Notes under the pieces: model-generated
What the model was told of the DNA's origin: nothing
Database searches by the model: none
What the model saw: the letters and a program-made list of their open reading frames with translations, nothing else
Program-made: the position numbers and the translations under genes
From: a virus
Reading direction: 5' to 3' (one strand)
Virus record (IMG/VR): IMGVR_UViG_3300018481_000066
Location: 1-26,104 of that record
Length of the DNA stretch: 26,104 nucleotides
Shown here: positions 1 to 8,500 of the stretch, piece by piece
Position numbering within the stretch: the first letter of the stretch is position 1
Layout of the letters: the number at the start of each line of letters is the position of its first letter

Positions 1-933
1 ATCTGTCGGCTGCCCTACAAGACAATGTGGGTCGAAACCTCCGGCGGATTCTCCGAGAACACCCGCGATCCCATCGTCGCGCCGATCCCGGCGTCGCAGG
101 GCACGCTGATCGACGGGTTCGACAGTCAGCGCGGCTGCATGACTATCGCGTGGGTGCATGGGCCGACCGCCGAGCATAGAGAATATCAGTGCAACGCGAG
201 TCCGTACGGGCTGTGGTTTGATTTCTCGGAAGACGGCGACGCCATCGCGATGGTGCGAGCCCATCACGCCAAGGTGGTGGCCAATGTTGAAGCCGATCTC
301 ACCACCCGGCTTGCCAGTCAGTTGATCCGCATCGTGTGCGAGCGGATCGAGTCGCGGTTCAGCTTGTCGGAAGACCCGGACAGGATTCGCGAATTCATGA
401 GGCGTCACGAAGTGTGGGCGCGCTGGGTCAATGATCCGCATGAGGTCGAGGCATTGCAACGACACAACCGGCACATGAAGGTCGGGCTGTCGCCGCACGG
501 GATCGGCAGCGTATTGGCTGCGCTTGCCATTGGCGCGTCGTTCAACAGCCCGGACGCCTTCGCGAGGATGATGGGCAATTGGGAGCAGGACATCGAGGGC
601 GAGGGGCCGTTCGGCCAATTTTTCTTGACGCTGCTCAACAGCAAGAACTGCATGACGCAAGCGCCGGTGTCGATGGCCAAGCTCAACAAGGCGCGAGCCA
701 AGCGCAGCGGAAACAAACCAGCGCTGCTCGACTACACCACGATCAACCTGACGATGTCGCCCGCGCGCGCGCGTGCTGGCGCGGCGAGCGGCCTGTCGCG
801 CGAGGCGATGCGGCTTCACTTGGTGCGCGGGCACTTCAAGGTCAGGAAGACCGGCGTGTACTGGTGGAACTCGTTCCCGCGTGGCGACGCCAGCAAGCCC
901 GCCCCGGAGCGCCAGCGGTACGAGGTGGCCTGA
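1..933 (+). CDS. Phage protein of unknown function, 5'-truncated
   Basis: The reading frame is open from the first base, so the true start lies left of the window; the first in-frame ATG is at 25. About 310 residues are visible, ending in TGA at 931-933. I do not recognise an enzymatic domain. Near the C-terminus there is a segment GHFKVRKTGVYWWNSFPRGD. It resembles the RGHFKVRKTG(V/I)(Y/F)WW tail that recurs in uncharacterised phage proteins (recalled, not searched). The gene is on the opposite strand from the late operon and convergent with it, so it belongs to another transcription unit. The next ORF begins at a TGATG overlap. The function is unknown and I do not guess one. I am fairly sure the gene is real, because the frame is long, its composition looks protein-like, and no minus-strand gene competes for this stretch. 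Confidence 0.75.
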   Translation: MCRLPYKTMWVETSGGFSENTRDPIVAPIPASQGTLIDGFDSQRGCMTIAWVHGPTAEHREYQCNASPYGLWFDFSEDGDAIAMVRAHHAKVVANVEADLTTRLASQLIRIVCERIESRFSLSEDPDRIREFMRRHEVWARWVNDPHEVEALQRHNRHMKVGLSPHGIGSVLAALAIGASFNSPDAFARMMGNWEQDIEGEGPFGQFFLTLLNSKNCMTQAPVSMAKLNKARAKRSGNKPALLDYTTINLTMSPARARAGAASGLSREAMRLHLVRGHFKVRKTGVYWWNSFPRGDASKPAPERQRYEVA

Positions 934-1352
934 TGGGCAACACACCACAACGTCGTGTCAGGTGGGCCCCAGACCGGACAGCCGTGGCCCGTGGTGCGGC
1001 GGCGCGGGCATGGGGTGCCCGGACAGGGGAGCAGCTCGATAAGCTCATGGACGAGGCGGATTTCGTGGCTGGCCGGGCATTGGCGGTGGCGCAGGGGATC
1101 GCCAGCCGGATGCCCGGAAGGGGGGTGGCGCGCCGTTCCGGGGTACGTGGGGAGGTCGGCCTGTTTCGGGATGCCCCGGACGGCGCGCCACGGCAGGGTC
1201 TAGACCCGAACCAGAAACAAAAAAAGGGCCGCCTTCAGGGGGCGGCCCAAGTCGGGACGTTGACCACAAAAAAATTAGCCGAACGGCAGCCGGTAGGCGC
1301 TGTGCCCGGTGACCCCGGCGATCCACAGCACGATGACGATCAGGACGAGTAG
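933..1352 (+). CDS. Possible coupled small ORF downstream of the plus-strand gene
   Basis: An ATG at 933-935 overlaps the TGA of the preceding gene as TGATG, the coupling seen repeatedly in this window. The frame gives 139 residues rich in Arg, Ala and Gly, with a more natural-looking stretch around residues 30-60 (GEQLDKLMDEADFVAGRALA). No domain is recognised. It has no stop before 1352, so it reads antisense through the late terminator (1214-1248) and overlaps the end of the holin gene by 78 bases. That is unusual for a real gene. The polar C-terminal part looks like chance read-through in GC-rich DNA. If it is not a gene, 934-1213 is non-coding on both strands apart from a small perfect hairpin (1005-1010 with 1016-1021). 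Confidence 0.35.
   Translation: MGNTPQRRVRWAPDRTAVARGAAARAWGARTGEQLDKLMDEADFVAGRALAVAQGIASRMPGRGVARRSGVRGEVGLFRDAPDGAPRQGLDPNQKQKKGRLQGAAQVGTLTTKKLAERQPVGAVPGDPGDPQHDDDQDE
1214..1248 (-). terminator. Intrinsic terminator of the late operon
   Basis: Read on the minus strand, a perfect 8-bp GC stem (GGGCCGCC paired with GGCGGCCC; 1241-1248 with 1226-1233, loop 1234-1240) is followed directly by seven T residues (1225-1219) and then GTTTC. It lies 26 bases past the holin stop, at the end of the leftward gene train. The plus-strand reading has no T tract after the hairpin, so it should act on leftward transcription only. Confidence 0.93.
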
Positions 1353-1499
1353 GGCGACGATAGCCTGACCGAACTTCATCATCATCGGGTCGATGGTGAT
1401 GTGGAGCCAATCGCGGAGAACCCAGAGGATCGCATAGGCGATGAACAGGATCACCGCGATGTGCAGCAACAAATATAAAAACGAGATGAGAAGACTCAT
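1275..1499 (-). CDS. Two-TM small membrane protein, probable holin
   Basis: This 74-residue protein is dominated by two hydrophobic segments, at about residues 3-27 and 43-63. They are joined by a short loop with charged and polar residues (RDWLHITIDP), and a short polar C-terminus follows. That size and topology fit a class II-type holin, which would permeabilise the inner membrane and release the endolysins. Its ATG overlaps the stop of the GH24 lysozyme gene as ATGA, and it is the last gene before the late terminator. The holin call rests on topology and lysis-cassette context. Small two-TM membrane proteins of unknown role have a similar look, so that remains an alternative. Confidence 0.65.
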   Translation of the reverse strand: MSLLISFLYLLLHIAVILFIAYAILWVLRDWLHITIDPMMMKFGQAIVALLVLIVIVLWIAGVTGHSAYRLPFG

Positions 1500-2068
1500 G
1501 TCTCTCTCCTTTGCGGTTCGTCTACCTTTTGCGGCATGGCATCGCCGAGCGGCCTGACCACCTTGTCAGGTCTGCCGTCGTAATTTGCATCGGCGATGTT
1601 CTGAAACAGCAGCGCCTCGCTGGCGCGCCTGCGCACGAGACCGGCGAGAACCTTGCCGCCGCCCTTATTCCATTTGTGAAATTCCAGCGCCGCCGACTCA
1701 AAGTCACCGGCGTTCACCTTGCGCAGCAACGTCGAGTGCTGCAAAGCACCGGCCCCGCAATTGTAGGTGAAGCTCACCAGCGCATCGAACTGCCACTGCG
1801 CCAGCTTCACCTTGACCAGCCGCTTCACCTCGGCCTCGAACACCCGCATGTCCAACAGGAACGCGGCGTCGCATTCCGCCTTCGACCACACCGTGCCCCC
1901 GGCGATCTTGTGGCCATGCTCGCTGGTGGTGCCCCAGCCGATGGTCATGACTCCGGCCGGGCACTTGTACGCCGCATAGCGGTCCGGTCCGCACTGCTTC
2001 ATGCAGCTCTCGAAATGCTTCACGAGGTTCGCGCCTGCGGGGCTCAGCGTCAGGTCTTCGTTGGGCAT
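1496..2068 (-). CDS. Endolysin, GH24 lysozyme (muramidase)
   Basis: This 190-residue protein would hydrolyse the beta-1,4 bond between N-acetylmuramic acid and N-acetylglucosamine. The phage-lysozyme pattern is clear. E20 in KHFES is the catalytic acid candidate, followed by YKCPAGVMTIGWGT (residues 34-47), which places C36 in the usual Asp/Cys position and T42 in the Thr position. A further family-like segment is FDALVSFTYNCGAGAL (about 94-109). The spacing between E20 and the Cys is longer than in T4 or lambdoid enzymes by several residues, which is a small oddity. No signal peptide or SAR-type N-terminal helix is seen, so export should depend on the holin. It follows the amidase gene by 3 bases and overlaps the holin start (ATGA). 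Confidence 0.88.
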   Translation of the reverse strand: MPNEDLTLSPAGANLVKHFESCMKQCGPDRYAAYKCPAGVMTIGWGTTSEHGHKIAGGTVWSKAECDAAFLLDMRVFEAEVKRLVKVKLAQWQFDALVSFTYNCGAGALQHSTLLRKVNAGDFESAALEFHKWNKGGGKVLAGLVRRRASEALLFQNIADANYDGRPDKVVRPLGDAMPQKVDEPQRRET

Positions 2069-2071
2069 CGG

Positions 2072-2731
2072 TTATCCCTTCGTGCCGACTTGCACACCAT
2101 TGACAAACACCAGCACCTCGCTGTCGCTGGAGCTGATGTTGATATCCACGCGCGGGATGTCCGCCGGTGCGGTCTCCGGCACCTCGGGATCGGGCGGCGG
2201 CAGCGACTCCTCCGGAACGTCGCCGACCAGCACGTCGGCAATGGAGTCACAGATCGCTTCGAAATTTTCTTCGTACAGCTCGCAGTCGGCTTCGGAGTCC
2301 ACGAAGCAGATTTCCAAAAGCACGGCTGGCTCTTCCGTCGCGTTGAGAAATTTCAGGTCGGTCCGCTTCTTGGCACCACGGTTGATGAAATCACCGGCGT
2401 CGGCGATGGCGCTCGACAGCATTTGCGCGAGCGTGGACTGCGTGAGGTAAAGCACCTCGACGCCCATCGGCTTCGTGGTCTCGACGTAGGCATTGAAATG
2501 TACACTCACGTCGAGTTCGCGTTCTTGCGCGTTGTGCGCGTTGACGATGGCGTTGAGGTTCGCGCCCTGCGAGGTGGAGCTGTTGTCGTGAAACACAAAC
2601 ACCGCAGCGCCGCGCCGCTCCAGCTCCTGCGCCAGATAATCGACCACGCGCCTCGCCTCTTCGACCTCGTCGATCACGCCGCTCGCGCCTGCCACGTGCT
2701 TGCCGTGGCCCGAGCTGATGCAAATGCGCAT
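2072..2731 (-). CDS. N-acetylmuramoyl-L-alanine amidase (Amidase_3-like)
   Basis: This 219-residue protein would cleave the amide bond between muramic acid and the stem peptide. Amidase_3 landmarks are visible: H9 in the N-terminal SSGHGKH, E25 in the EEARRVVDYLAQEL helix and H78 in DVSVHFNAY are the zinc-ligand candidates, and E140 in VLLEICFVDS is the catalytic Glu candidate. The catalytic domain ends near residue 168. A Pro/Glu-rich linker (about 170-190) then leads to a short beta-like tail (DINISSSDSEVLVFVNGVQV) that could be a small binding module. No signal peptide is seen. It sits between the D tail gene and the GH24 lysozyme, so it could be a second endolysin or, less likely, a virion-associated enzyme. 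Confidence 0.85.
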   Translation of the reverse strand: MRICISSGHGKHVAGASGVIDEVEEARRVVDYLAQELERRGAAVFVFHDNSSTSQGANLNAIVNAHNAQERELDVSVHFNAYVETTKPMGVEVLYLTQSTLAQMLSSAIADAGDFINRGAKKRTDLKFLNATEEPAVLLEICFVDSEADCELYEENFEAICDSIADVLVGDVPEESLPPPDPEVPETAPADIPRVDINISSSDSEVLVFVNGVQVGTKG

Positions 2732-2740
2732 GATGCGCTC

Positions 2741-4192
2741 CTATTCCGGAGGGAAGTTAATTCCGCCTTCACCGGCTTGGCCGGGAACGAACTCGTCGGG
2801 CGCGTCCGGAGCGATGGGGACCAGCGACGGTGCCCTTTGCAGCGCTGGCGGCAGCGGCATGCCGCGCTCCAGAAACCATTGCCGCATGTTGTCCCTCTCC
2901 GCCTCCGACATCTCGCCGGGGCGGTTCAGCAGCACCTGCGGCAACGGCGGCGGCGCTGGCGCTGGCTCCGGAAGCTTCTGCTCCTTGCGCCCCCAGCCGA
3001 CGCCGCCGGGCGGCGGGTTCGGGAATTGCACGTTCATACGCGTGCTGTAGCCGACGCCGCGCTGATAATTATGCTCGGCCTCGACGATGGTGTACGTGCC
3101 ATCGACGCCGGGACGCGCCTTCTTGATCTCCAGCACGCCGTTGGCCTTGGCGCGCGGATCGCCGTTGATCAGGCACCAGCCGGTGCCGCGACGGCCCTTT
3201 GAATCCCGGTTGGAGCCCGTGTTTGCCGCCTCGGCCGCGCCCTTGTCGGCGACCGCGTTGACCAGCTGGTTCACCGCCACGGTGCCGCCGAACGGCGCAG
3301 CTTGCGAACCTATCGCCTCTCTCGCCTTTTCCCAGACCGCAGCGTTGATGTCGAAGAAGCGCGCGGCGGCCCCAGCGAACTGCGGACGACCGGCGTACGG
3401 CTTGATGCGCCAGCCGATCAGGTTGACGCCCCACACCGCATCCAAAGCTTCCATCGTCGAGCCATCGACGTTGACGCCTTCGCCCTTGCCGACAATTGAA
3501 GCGACGCCGTTCGCGATCTTGAGGAAGCCGCCATACTTCTGCGCCAGCGAATTGGCGAAATCCATCGGGCTGCCGTTCATGTGGAAGAAGCTGTCGGTGA
3601 TCTTCATCATCTCCGGCGAGAGCTTTACGGTGATGCCGGTCCCGGCGAACGCTTCGGTCAGCACCTTCATCAGCGGAATTTTCTCTGCTGTGCCTGACGC
3701 GTCGCTCTCCTTGCCCTTGCCCCATGTGTTGATGAAGCCTTCCTTGCCGGTGCCCAGCACGTTGCCGGATGTCGCCTCGATCCAGACCCGGCGACCGCCG
3801 CCGCGCCGACCGAAGCCAGACTCCACCGACGACACCACGCCGGAAAAAACCGTCTGCATGCCGGGCCCGCCATAACGCAGCTCGACATCCTCGTGCTTGG
3901 TTCGCGAGATCGGACCCTGTCCGCCGATCACGCTGGAGCGGCCCCAGTCGGGAAGGCGCGGGCCCTCTCCGGCCCAGCCCATCGCCACCATCAGCTTGAC
4001 GCCGTCCGGCGGCAGCTGGAGCTGCGCGTTGCGGTCGTCCAGTTCGAGGTTGCACTGGTCGTGGCCGCCACCCTGCAGCGTGTCGATCACCTGCACCGAA
4101 ATCAGATACGGATCGAGCCGGTCGGTGACATCCTGTCCATCGACGATGATCTGCACCGCAGCCCGGCGTCGCGGCCCCTGATGCTCAGCCAT
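2741..4192 (-). CDS. D: Baseplate hub protein, P2 gpD-like
   Basis: At 483 residues this is longer than P2 gpD (387). The gpD family forms the trimeric baseplate hub that joins the tube to the central spike, equivalent to T4 gp27. The N-terminal region (VQIIVDGQDVTDRLDPYLISVQVID, about 13-37) and the following LELDDRNAQLQLP are typical of the late-control D family. Residues in the range 190-240 (GITVKLSPEMM, SPMDFANSLAQKYGGFLKI) match the region where the family describes evaluation of a test-field-like fold. The C-terminal 90 or so residues are Pro-rich and polar (PAPAPPPLPQVL) and probably form a tail specific to this phage. The start overlaps the X stop by 8 bases. Family assignment is also supported by the U-X-D gene order. 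Confidence 0.87.
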   Translation of the reverse strand: MAEHQGPRRRAAVQIIVDGQDVTDRLDPYLISVQVIDTLQGGGHDQCNLELDDRNAQLQLPPDGVKLMVAMGWAGEGPRLPDWGRSSVIGGQGPISRTKHEDVELRYGGPGMQTVFSGVVSSVESGFGRRGGGRRVWIEATSGNVLGTGKEGFINTWGKGKESDASGTAEKIPLMKVLTEAFAGTGITVKLSPEMMKITDSFFHMNGSPMDFANSLAQKYGGFLKIANGVASIVGKGEGVNVDGSTMEALDAVWGVNLIGWRIKPYAGRPQFAGAAARFFDINAAVWEKAREAIGSQAAPFGGTVAVNQLVNAVADKGAAEAANTGSNRDSKGRRGTGWCLINGDPRAKANGVLEIKKARPGVDGTYTIVEAEHNYQRGVGYSTRMNVQFPNPPPGGVGWGRKEQKLPEPAPAPPPLPQVLLNRPGEMSEAERDNMRQWFLERGMPLPPALQRAPSLVPIAPDAPDEFVPGQAGEGGINFPPE

Positions 4193-4508
4193 TGTCGTCC
4201 TGCGGTGTCAGCTCCTCGCTGTCGAGGGTGCCCTGTGTCGTGTTGCCTTCCGGCGTCACGCCCCACAGCACGATCTGGTTCTTCTTGATCTCGACGCCGC
4301 TCATCACGTCGTAGTCAATCGGGATGCGCACCTGCGTGCCGACCGGCAGAAACGGCGAGTAGCGATGCACCTTGGCGAGGTGCGGGTTGTCGTCCATCAG
4401 CCGCTCGATCATCCCCGGCGAGCGCATGCGATAGCGCCGCCACAGGATGATGTCGGCGGTGATGAAGTCCGAGCCGACAGTGACAACGTCATAGGATACG
4501 ACCGGCAT
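4185..4508 (-). CDS. X: Tail protein X (LysM-like), P2 gpX family
   Basis: This 107-residue protein starts at an ATG sharing bases with the U stop (TGATG), which decides the start over a longer, antisense-looking N-terminal reading of the same frame. The central segment ERLMDDNPHLAKVHRYSPF followed by LPVGTQVRIP (about 35-64) is the hallmark LysM-like motif of phage tail X proteins (NPxLA...LPxGTxIxIP). X proteins are small tail components encoded with U and D. The C-terminal 40 residues (VEIKKNQIVLWGVTPEG) extend beyond the short classical X proteins (about 67 residues in P2) and have no motif I recognise. Confidence 0.85.
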   Translation of the reverse strand: MPVVSYDVVTVGSDFITADIILWRRYRMRSPGMIERLMDDNPHLAKVHRYSPFLPVGTQVRIPIDYDVMSGVEIKKNQIVLWGVTPEGNTTQGTLDSEELTPQDDNG

Positions 4509-5068
4509 CAGGCACCAACCCCTTCGACAGCACCTGAACTCCAGAGCTGCACGATGCCGTCCGCGCCGTCGTTGGGAACTGGCACTCGCTGAAACGTCGC
4601 CTCGAACTCGATCTGCTGACCGATACCGTCGGCGGCGATCAGGCTGTGGCCGCGCTGCAGCGACTCGATGATGAACCAGCCGAAGTGCCAGCCGTCGCCG
4701 CGTATCAGAATGTGCGACTGACCGAGCCGCCGCATGTTGTCCAGCACGTCGAGGTGAAACAGGCCGCCCGCCGACGGATGCCCGCCGGTGTGTTCGCGCA
4801 GCAAGCGGCCGTCGAAGCCAGCGCTGCCCTGCAGCACCGGCTGCCGGATGCCGCGCTCGCGCATCTTTCGCGCGAAGAAGTGCGGAAAGATCAAACCCTT
4901 TACGGTAATAGTCTCGTCGCCCTCGCCCACCCATTCGCGATACATCGCAGCTCCGGCGATCTCCTTCTTCGCCCAGTCCGATGTGGTCGCGTGCGAATAC
5001 TGGTTGATGTTGAACGGGAAGACCTGAAACTGAATTGGTCCCCACTGGAATAAAACGAAGTTGGCCAT
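4508..5068 (-). CDS. U: Tail protein U, P2 gpU-like
   Basis: This 186-residue protein belongs to the P2 gpU family, a tail protein needed for completion of the shaft near the tip. The N-terminal pattern MANFVLFQWGPIQFQVFPFN is characteristic (a short protein opening with gxxxF and a hydrophobic strand). So are DWAKKEIAGAAMYREWVGEGDETITVKGLIFPHF (about 31-65), DNMRRLGQSHILIRGDGWHFGWFIIESL and the terminal EFEATFQRVP strand. Start and stop are both coupled: TGATG with the preceding 80-aa gene and TGATG with X. Length is close to the usual 150-190 residues. I see nothing abnormal in it. Confidence 0.87.
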   Translation of the reverse strand: MANFVLFQWGPIQFQVFPFNINQYSHATTSDWAKKEIAGAAMYREWVGEGDETITVKGLIFPHFFARKMRERGIRQPVLQGSAGFDGRLLREHTGGHPSAGGLFHLDVLDNMRRLGQSHILIRGDGWHFGWFIIESLQRGHSLIAADGIGQQIEFEATFQRVPVPNDGADGIVQLWSSGAVEGVGA

Positions 5069-5310
5069 CAGCGGACCTCCGCAACGATGGGTTTGAGGCC
5101 ACGCGCAACGCCGTCGTCCAGAAACTTGTCCCAGTCATCGGCGGGCCCGATGATCGGCCGCCACGAACCGGTGCCCTCCTCATCACTGTCGCCCTTGGCG
5201 GAGTGCCTCGCGATGCGCACGCATTCCTCGCGCGTGCCGCGATAGAACTCGACGATCAGGTTGTCGTCGTTGGTCTCGACCCTGTAGGTGACGACCCATT
5301 GCTCGGTCAT
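5068..5310 (-). CDS. Small acidic phage protein, unknown function
   Basis: This 80-residue protein has a beta-alpha look: MTEQWVVTYRVETNDDNLIVEFYRG, then a TREECVRIARHSA helix, then an acidic loop and SWRPIIGPADDWDKFLDDGV. I do not recognise the family. The start at 5310 was chosen because GGGGGC lies a few bases upstream and a start farther upstream would overlap the previous gene by about 80 bases. It lies between the 85-aa gene and U, and its stop overlaps the U start (TGATG), so it is translated with the tail genes. A minor virion or tail-assembly role is possible from position only. Confidence 0.6.
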   Translation of the reverse strand: MTEQWVVTYRVETNDDNLIVEFYRGTREECVRIARHSAKGDSDEEGTGSWRPIIGPADDWDKFLDDGVARGLKPIVAEVR

Positions 5311-5320
5311 GCTGCCCCCG

Positions 5321-5578
5321 TTAGTGCATCGCTCCCGCCGGAGGTGCGTTGAGCGCGTCCGCTGCATCTTGCCAGTCAGCATATTCGAGGAGATCAACCA
5401 GTAATTTTCTGGTGCGCCGCTGTTGCGTGCCTCGCCTCGGCTCGCCGTACTCGATCATTCTGAAGCGCGGCTGGACCGTGCTTTGATAGTGCCGCTCGTA
5501 AGCGCCCTCATCCATCTCTATCGAGAAGGTAAGGCGCAGGCGCATATCACCTTGCTGCAGACCATGCGCCGTTATCAT
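5321..5578 (-). CDS. Small protein after tape measure, unknown function
   Basis: This 85-residue protein starts at an ATG overlapping the tape-measure stop as ATGA, which favours it over an upstream in-frame start at 5608. It is rich in Arg and Met (RLRLTFSIEMDEGAYERHYQ, RRGTQQRRTRKLLVDLLEYADW), with a probable C-terminal helix. No family is recognised. Its position between tape measure and U is normally occupied by tail-tip or assembly genes in P2/Mu-like phages, so a tail role is a reasonable guess but nothing more. Confidence 0.6.
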   Translation of the reverse strand: MITAHGLQQGDMRLRLTFSIEMDEGAYERHYQSTVQPRFRMIEYGEPRRGTQQRRTRKLLVDLLEYADWQDAADALNAPPAGAMH

Positions 5579-8500
5579 GCTGCTCCAATATCCGAATAGC
5601 TGTTCCACCTTGCCTCGCGGACCTCGCGATCCGCCGAGCGCCGCATCGACGTGCGCGCGAACTGCACCTGCGTGTCATTGACCTTGAGATTCAAATTCAC
5701 GTAGCGCTCATCGCTCTTGGGTGCGCGCCCCGGCGCAGGAGGTGTGCCGCCGGTCTCTGGAGTTGGCGCGGTCGGCTCAGCACCGCTCGGCGGTGTGCCA
5801 GCGACAGCCGGTGGGCCAGACGGCGGGCCTGCCGGTGCTGCACCACCCGGTGCGCCAGCCGTCGCGGGCGCGTCTCCGCCGGGCGTCGGAATTTTTGTAC
5901 CGCGCGCGACAACCTGAGCCCGCCCGTTCTTATCCACGTCGATGCGCAAGCCGCCCGGCGTGCGCTTGTGCATGTCGAGCAAATGCTCGCGATAGGCTGG
6001 CCAATCCTTCGGATGAATCGCGAAACAGCCAGCCGAGTACAGCTTGTCGAGTCGTCCTGCCGCCGCGCTGTGAATTTGCACACCAGCGCGCTGCGACGCA
6101 TAGCGTGGGTCTTTGTAAGTGCCGCCGAGGCCGCCGACCGTGGCAATCGAGCGCGGTTGCTGGCCGGGTAAATGCGGATCGTCGCCCCTGCCCCAGTCGC
6201 CAAGCTGTCCTTTGCCACCATACTCTTTCGCGATGTTGATATCGTAAGAGCCCGCAGGTGTCGCACCGCGCGCCGTTCCGCCGGTGCCATACCGATAGGT
6301 CTTGCCCTCTAGCTCCATCGTGCCTTGGTAGTGATACGGAATCTTTGATGGGTCCTGCCCCGGAGAAGGACCACCCGACGGGCGCGTGCCCTCGGGAAGC
6401 GCTGGCGCACCGCCGGGGGGAAGCGATGCGGTCTGGCCGCCACCGGGCGTCGCCAGCTGCCTTTGATAGCCGGTGACGCCGCTCTGCCAGTGCTTGTTGA
6501 GCCCGCCCGGATCGTTCGCAGCGCCGACCGGCGCATAGCTCTTCGCCATCTGGCCGACATCGCCACCGGCCCTATGATAATTTTTGCCAATGGTGCGCCC
6601 GGCCGCAGCAATGCCTTCATCGATTGATCCGAACGACTGTCCGGTTTTCCATCCAGTCTTTGGGTCCATCAAGCCTGCGGGGTTGTTTTTATCCCGCAGC
6701 ATCTTCGACGTGCCCTTGCCCGTCTCGTGCGCCAAGATTCCAGCCATCAGCGACGGCGGCACATTGTTCTTCTGCGCTTCGGCAACGACGGTGTCGTACC
6801 TGCCTGCCAGCGGCGTGCCACTGAACATCTTGTCGTAGGCTTCGCGACTCAGATCGCCGCCAGCACCGCCACCAGCCTCTGCGGGCGCGCTCGGCGGAAG
6901 AGCCGCTTGGCGGCCCGTGCCGCTGCCGGTCCCCGGCATTGCTCCGGGCGTGCTGCCGCCGTAGCCGGTGCCACTGCCGCCGGGGCCTGCGGTCTGCTGA
7001 CCGCCGCCGATGCCGCCGGGGCCACCACCACTGCCACCGAGATATCCGCCACCGCTCGGCATGTACGACGCCTTGAGAACGCGAGCGTCGCCGCTGCCGC
7101 CGTAGCCCGTGCCGCCAGCCAGCGTGGTATCGCCGCCGCCGCCGGTGATGAACGACGACTTCTTCGGCGCTTCGGACGGTTGCAGGTTTTGAAATTTCTT
7201 CGCTTCTTCTGCGTCCCTTTTTTTCTTCTCTTCTTCCTGCTTGAACTTCTCTTGTTCTTTCTTGGCTTCCTCTGGATCGATATTGAGCCGCTGGAGTATA
7301 TCGCCAAGAGTCATCAACTGCCCAAGGCCGGGGGTCACTCTAAGAACCGACTTTCCTGCTTCCGCCCCCACCCCCTTGGGAAGCATGTCGGACAGCTTCT
7401 TCATAAGGCCGATGATTTTCTCAATCGTTTTGGCAATGCCGGACAGTATGGTCGCGAGCGCTTCAATGCCCGCTGTCACACCGATGGTGTCGAGAACAAA
7501 CCCGATGGACGTGCCCAGCTGAGTGAATGAATTGGTCAACCGCATCACCGAGCGCGCAGGACCCTCGATGACATTCTGGCCTTTCTCCCACATACCTCTG
7601 GCTCGGTTGGTCTTCTCGATGGTGGTGCCAAGCTCGCCCCAGACCTCCTTCAGCTTGACGATGACTTTCCGGTCGCGGATTCCAAGAACCTTCATCGCGG
7701 CTTCCGGGTCTTGCGATTTGATGAGCCGCTCGATCATCGCGCCGACGACATCACCCTCGCCACCAAGCTCGGCGATCTTCTTCATCTCCTCGTAGAACTT
7801 GCCGGGCGCGTAGCCAAGCGCGTCGCCCAGCTGTTCGTTGCCCATGTTGGCGAGCATGTTGCTGAACACCGCCGCCGCCTTGCTGGCGTCACCGGTTGCT
7901 TCCTTCATGGCACCAAGGATGGTGATGATGCTGGCGAAGCCCTCCTTGCCCTTGTATCCCCATTCCGAAGCCATCGTGGTCAGCTCCGACAGTCTCGGGC
8001 CGACTTGGCTCAGGTCCAGATTAAATTCAGATGCCGCGTGCGACATCGCCTCCATGACGCTGATGGCTTGGTCGGCCGGAATTTTCATGTTGCGCATCAC
8101 GTCGCCGACGGCGCGACCAGCTGCGCGAAGCTGCATGTTCGACCCTGCAGCAAGCCGCGTCAGGTTCGGCATCAGCTTCTGCGCCACGTCGGGCGCAAGG
8201 TTGCCCGCCTCGCGCAGCTCTTCGAAGCCAGCAAGCAGCTCGTCCACGCTGTCGCCGGTAATCGCCCCCAGCCGCTTCATCGAATCGCCGAGCGCATCGA
8301 TGGCTTTGCGCGACAAACCGGTCTGGTTCTGGATCAGCCGCAGCTTGTTGTCGTAGTCGGCAAAGCCCATGAAGCTGCGACGCAGCACCTCGAACGCTGC
8401 AGCGGCTGACAGCGCGCCTGCGGCTGACGTTGCCAGCCCAACCGCCGCGCCAGACAGCGCGGAACCGAACACCCGAGCCGCGCCACCAGCGCCGGTCGCA

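Noticed and set aside
1005-1021. Small perfect hairpin (CGGGCA/TGCCCG) on the plus strand
   Set aside because: Short, GC-rich and without a T run; such stems are expected by chance in this composition.
1511-3202. A 563-residue plus-strand open frame across the lysis genes and D
   Set aside because: It lies antisense to three well-supported minus-strand genes with family motifs, and its product is an Arg/His/Leu-rich sequence typical of GC-rich shadow frames.
3069-4055. A 328-residue minus-strand frame inside D
   Set aside because: It shares the strand with D in another frame and has low-complexity Arg/Gly/Gln-rich sequence without motifs.
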